Shown here: positions 61,624 through 64,000 of the stretch, one piece after another
Numbering within the stretch: the first letter of the stretch is position 1
Layout: each line of letters opens with the position of its first letter
Source of the DNA: Cryptobacteroides sp934698975
GTDB lineage: Bacteria; Bacteroidota; Bacteroidia; Bacteroidales; UBA932
Direction: 5' to 3'
DNA: 64,000 nucleotides
Assembly (NCBI GenBank): GCA_934698975.1
Contig: CAKUVR010000010.1
Coordinates: forward strand, 1 to 64,000
Translations under genes and position numbers: made by a program
The notes under the pieces: model-generated
What the model was told of the DNA's origin: nothing
Databases searched by the model: none
The model's input: the letters and a program-made list of their open reading frames with translations, nothing else

Positions 61624-61815
61624 CTAGTACATCCGCCGTGTAATCTTGCCAATAAGCGTTCTGATCCAGCCCAATGGCCCTATTGCAGGACTCTTCGTGC
61701 CGCATTTCGGGCACGGCATAGGCATACTGAAAACGGTCGCGTTGTCCTCAAAGTCCGCCGCCTCAAAAACCGTCCCGCAACATGGACAGCGAAACCAAGT
61801 CTTACCTCTGAGCAT
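61624..61815 (-). CDS. Tiny zinc-ribbon protein
   Basis: About 63 residues with two CxxC knuckles (FRCPCCGTVFEAADF and MPCPKCGTKSPAIG) and a basic C-terminus. Several in-frame ATGs exist between 61815 and 61839. The one at 61815 gives the least overlap (14 bases) with the gene before it. It is the last of three tiny, tightly packed genes. Confidence 0.55.
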   Translation of the reverse strand: MLRGKTWFRCPCCGTVFEAADFEDNATVFSMPMPCPKCGTKSPAIGPLGWIRTLIGKITRRMY

Positions 61816-61969
61816 GACCATTGAAATTATTGCCATCATCTTGGCCATTCTGAGTGAATGACTTGATGTTGCGAGCATTCTCCATACCGTTCTTGATGAG
61901 TGCCGCGCCTGCGGCGGCAGCTGTCGTTCCAAGCAGAATCTTGGTCACAAATTTCAATAATTCTCCCAT
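61802..61969 (-). CDS. Tiny membrane protein
   Basis: 55 residues from MGELLKFVTKILLG, with one transmembrane helix rich in alanine (FVTKILLGTTAAAAGAALI) and a polar tail. It lies 4 bases after the previous tiny gene. Not recognised. Confidence 0.5.
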   Translation of the reverse strand: MGELLKFVTKILLGTTAAAAGAALIKNGMENARNIKSFTQNGQDDGNNFNGHAQR

Positions 61970-61973
61970 ATCG

Positions 61974-62138
61974 TCATTCAAAAATAGAGTCAAAGATGTC
62001 ATCGATGATGTTAGAGATCATGTTTCCGATCTCTTCTCCTCGCTTCATTCCTGCGGTCACCAGCTGGTTGCCCATTTCCGCTATGGAGGCGGGTGCGTCG
62101 CCGTTACCGAAAAGTCGTTCAATAATATTCATATTCAT
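61974..62138 (-). CDS. Tiny helical protein
   Basis: 54 residues from MNMNIIERLFGNGD, amphipathic and acidic at the end (GNMISNIIDDIFDSIFE). It is the first gene of a three-gene packed cluster. Not recognised; the even spacing of the trio supports real translation. Confidence 0.5.
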   Translation of the reverse strand: MNMNIIERLFGNGDAPASIAEMGNQLVTAGMKRGEEIGNMISNIIDDIFDSIFE

Positions 62139-62225
62139 ATAGTTGTAAGTCTTATCTATGTCTCCATATCCACAAACTTGGTGAAGAGTGCCATCCTTCG
62201 CCTTTTCGTTTCTTTCACGGTGCAA

Positions 62226-62981
62226 AATTAAATGTCATGTATGCTAAAACTTGGCAGTTTATGAATGTTTTGCTTAGGAAACTATATGGCAGTTGACTAA
62301 CATGGCATGCAAGCAGTAACCGAATAATTATATACGAGCTGGCAACCCTCACCCATTTTGTGAATATGGCGGCACACAACCCTGCCCTGAGTACGACGAG
62401 AGGCCTATGAATATGCCGCCTATGCTTTCCGGATTAATAGGCGGCATACGACCTGGCCTCACAATGGCGTAGAAGCATGATAGTATGCCGCTGATTTGCA
62501 AAATGGCAATACATACGTCCCTTGAACACATTCGGAAGGCAACTGAAAGTTGCGGGTCATTGACAGATTTTCACGTCTGCCGTCGACTTTGATTCGAATG
62601 CTGACGTGAGATTTCAATAGTCAGACATACCTTTGAGTCTCCATTATGACGGAGACATCCTGCGCTGGATTTTAAGACTGACGGCGATGAATGGCAAATA
62701 CGAGCGAGTTCCAATGTCTGAGAGATCAGAGCCTATCGCACCTGAAAACCTATATGACCAGCAGGCAATGGTTTGCCATTCCAAATGTGGAAAATACTGC
62801 ACATCTGAAGTGTCATTCATTTGATAGTCTCTGTTTAACTGATTATAGAGCGGATCCGGATGGGCATCGATGCAATGTGGTATTTTAGTCCGCTCGTATA
62901 AAATTACCAAAAAATATTAATCGTTTTTAGCATATAAGGCGTCGAAGGTGTCTTACTTTATGTAAAACATATTTATGCTCT
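62226..62981. other. Gene-poor 756-bp stretch with hairpin repeats
   Basis: I see no convincing gene. A perfect 11-bp-arm hairpin lies at 62413-62447 (ATGCCGCCTAT / ATAGGCGGCAT, 13-base loop). Imperfect relatives lie nearby (TATGGCGGCACA near 62368, AGTATGCCGCTG near 62480). This looks like REP-type intergenic sequence. Confidence 0.5.
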
Positions 62982-63347
62982 ATGAAACTAAAACTCATAA
63001 CAACACTTTTTCTGGTTGCTCCGCTGCTTTTGGGTGGAGTCTCCTGTCAGAAACAAAGTGAGTCTGAGGTGCGCGACACGGTTGTCATCCAGACTAAGCT
63101 GACCGCCAAGACTCCGGCCACGCTGGCGGAGGGAGGAACGGATCAGATCACGATCTATGCGACCTGCGATTGGTCACTTGAAGGCGAGGACTGGTTCACG
63201 ATCGAACCGGCGAAGGGCACGAAGGGTGTCAGCGAGTCCGTCATCACCACTCAGCCTAACACGACCGGAGCCGACCGCACTGGAACCATTCGCCTGAAAG
63301 CCGGATCGTACACAAGCACTTACACGTTCACTCAGGCGGGTAAATAA
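62982..63347 (+). CDS. BACON-domain lipoprotein, short
   Basis: The 121-residue product has a lipoprotein signal (LVAPLLLGGVSCQKQ) and one BACON-type Ig domain (TIYATCDWSLEGEDWFTIEP, GADRTGTIRLKAGSYTSTYT). BACON domains usually bind glycan or mucin, or act as spacers, in Bacteroidota surface proteins. Its stop codon overlaps the next start by one base (TAATG), so it is coupled to an anti-sigma gene, which suggests an extracytoplasmic sensing partner. Confidence 0.8.
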   Translation: MKLKLITTLFLVAPLLLGGVSCQKQSESEVRDTVVIQTKLTAKTPATLAEGGTDQITIYATCDWSLEGEDWFTIEPAKGTKGVSESVITTQPNTTGADRTGTIRLKAGSYTSTYTFTQAGK

Positions 63348-64000
63348 TGAAAGTCGAAGACTACAGGCGTATTCTGGATTTCTTTTTCAGTGGGGTTGAG
63401 GTCACCGAGGAATTTAAGCGGAAGTATCTCGGTTGGCTGTCCGCACATGGGAACGAACCGGAAGTCAAGGCTTTGCTGGAGGAATATTGGGACTCGGTGC
63501 CGTCCGTCTCTCCTGAGTTTGACTTGACAGCCGGACTTGAGAGGCTTATGGCCTCGCTTGGAGAGGATGGCGCTTCGGCAGGCTCAGCGACCGGGGCGAG
63601 AGTTGGCGCTTCGGTGGTTGGTGAGCCTTGCCGAACCACAGACTCAGCGACCGGGAAAGGCGTTTGTGCGAGAGTTGGCGCTTCGGTGGTTGGTGAGCCT
63701 TGCCGAACCACAGGCTCGGCGACTGGAAAAGGGACTTGTGTGGCAGCGGGCGCTTCGACAAGCTCAGCGACCGGAACGAACTCATCGACCGGAAGCTGTG
63801 CGGTCCCTGAGCTTGTCGAAGGGACGGATACAACCGTTAAAAAAACCGGCTGGCTGGCCAGATTCCTTGCTGCGAGACCGTTGAGGTACTGTGCCGCTGT
63901 CGCCGCGTCTGTGGCTATATTCATAGGTGGATTTGCTGTGGCGAGACTGGGAATGACCCCTGAAAGGGAAACCGTGCTCATGGCCTCCTCTGACAACACC
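63347..64000 (+). CDS. Anti-sigma/FecR-like protein with repeat-expanded linker (cut by window end)
   Basis: The 218 codons to the window edge begin like a FecR-type anti-sigma factor (VEDYRRILDFFFSGVEVTEE, ALLEEYWDSVP). A glycine/alanine/threonine/serine-rich linker of about 90 residues follows, then a transmembrane helix (AAVAASVAIFIGGFAVARLG). The linker is encoded by REP-like repeats, including a 72-bp direct duplication, all kept in frame. The FecR domain proper would lie beyond the window. Confidence 0.75.
   Translation, partial: MKVEDYRRILDFFFSGVEVTEEFKRKYLGWLSAHGNEPEVKALLEEYWDSVPSVSPEFDLTAGLERLMASLGEDGASAGSATGARVGASVVGEPCRTTDSATGKGVCARVGASVVGEPCRTTGSATGKGTCVAAGASTSSATGTNSSTGSCAVPELVEGTDTTVKKTGWLARFLAARPLRYCAAVAASVAIFIGGFAVARLGMTPERETVLMASSDNT
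63567..63830 (+). repeat. REP-like repeats inside a coding region
   Basis: A unit containing GCGCTTCGGTGGTTGGTGAG starts near 63607 and again 72 bases later. Shorter relatives (GCTTCGACAAGCTCAGCGAC near 63752; CCTGAGCTTGTCGAAGGGAC near 63807, inverted) resemble widespread REP-type palindromes. The 72-bp period is 24 codons. Confidence 0.75.

Noticed and set aside
62349..62910. Short ORFs in the 62.2-63.0 kb gap
   Set aside because: They overlap on both strands, lack plausible starts and composition, and run through hairpin repeats.
63567..63830. CRISPR array or mobile element end
   Set aside because: Spacing is irregular, the repeats are palindromic REP-like, and the reading frame continues through.

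Overview
The window reads as a chromosomal stretch from a gut-type Bacteroidales (Bacteroidota). The evidence is a SusC/SusD pair with FecR and ECF sigma factors, a BACON-domain lipoprotein, promoters of the TTTG-N19/20-TAnnTTTG type, and several Bacteroidota-typical accessory families (AAA_14/DUF4143 ATPase, AAA-ATPase-like/PDDEXK_9, AlbA_2 ATP-binding proteins, RhuM, DUF1016). I see no rRNA, tRNA or CRISPR array. About 51 kb is accessory DNA and the last 13 kb is a glycan-use locus.

Layout. 0-5.7 kb: decaying accessory genes (AlbA_2 protein lacking its N-terminus, AAA_14 ATPase, DUF1016 pseudogene, AAA-ATPase-like protein) between two copies of a direct repeat. 5.8-12.3 kb: an exported-protease and signalling cluster: a MORN-repeat secreted protein divergent from a CHAT protease, then a caspase-like protease, an ECF sigma factor and a single-pass anti-sigma-like protein. 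12.3-15.5 kb: toxin-antitoxin scrap yard with a RhuM-HipA chimera, an intact HigBA pair with an operator-overlapped promoter, 36-bp direct repeats and a RhuM fragment. 15.7-32.4 kb: one six-gene minus-strand defence operon (M-like subunit, helicase/Eco57I-type methylase, AlbA_2 ATPase, HNH nuclease, 858-aa protein, 2131-aa DUF1998 helicase), resembling Druantia-III-like or DISARM-like DUF1998-helicase islands joined to a restriction-modification module. 32.5-51.3 kb: a membrane protein, a reverse transcriptase with a hairpin-rich leader, a WG-repeat protein, an HNH nuclease, an AAA+ ATPase, a stand-alone sigma factor, a bacterial-type PARG, a Panacea toxin-antitoxin pair, a 1222-aa RecQ-like helicase, four unrecognised proteins and an N-formylglutamate-amidohydrolase-like protein. 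51.3-64 kb: GH27 alpha-galactosidase, FecR, SusC, SusD, surface lipoprotein, ECF sigma factor, three tiny genes, a BACON lipoprotein and an anti-sigma gene cut by the window end.

Main discovery candidate. Six intergenic sites between 32.5 and 50.5 kb, on both strands, fit GGTTGCG, exactly 17 bases, then GTA. A seventh, upstream of the AAA+ gene, has GGTTGAT with the same spacing. All lie upstream of and point at accessory genes. A sigma-70-family gene with regions 2 and 4 sits in the middle (40.2-40.9 kb). I infer a dedicated sigma factor and its local regulon, which would include the reverse-transcriptase locus, the WG-repeat protein, the AAA+ ATPase, the PARG, the amidohydrolase-like protein and two unknown proteins. 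Two of these promoters (41.05 and 47.69 kb) are followed by long homologous leaders.

Second candidate. The CHAT-caspase-sigma-anti-sigma cluster places two exported cysteine-protease-fold proteins beside a membrane-anchored sigma regulator. This suggests control of a sigma factor by proteolysis. Family calls rest on motifs read by eye; no search could be run.
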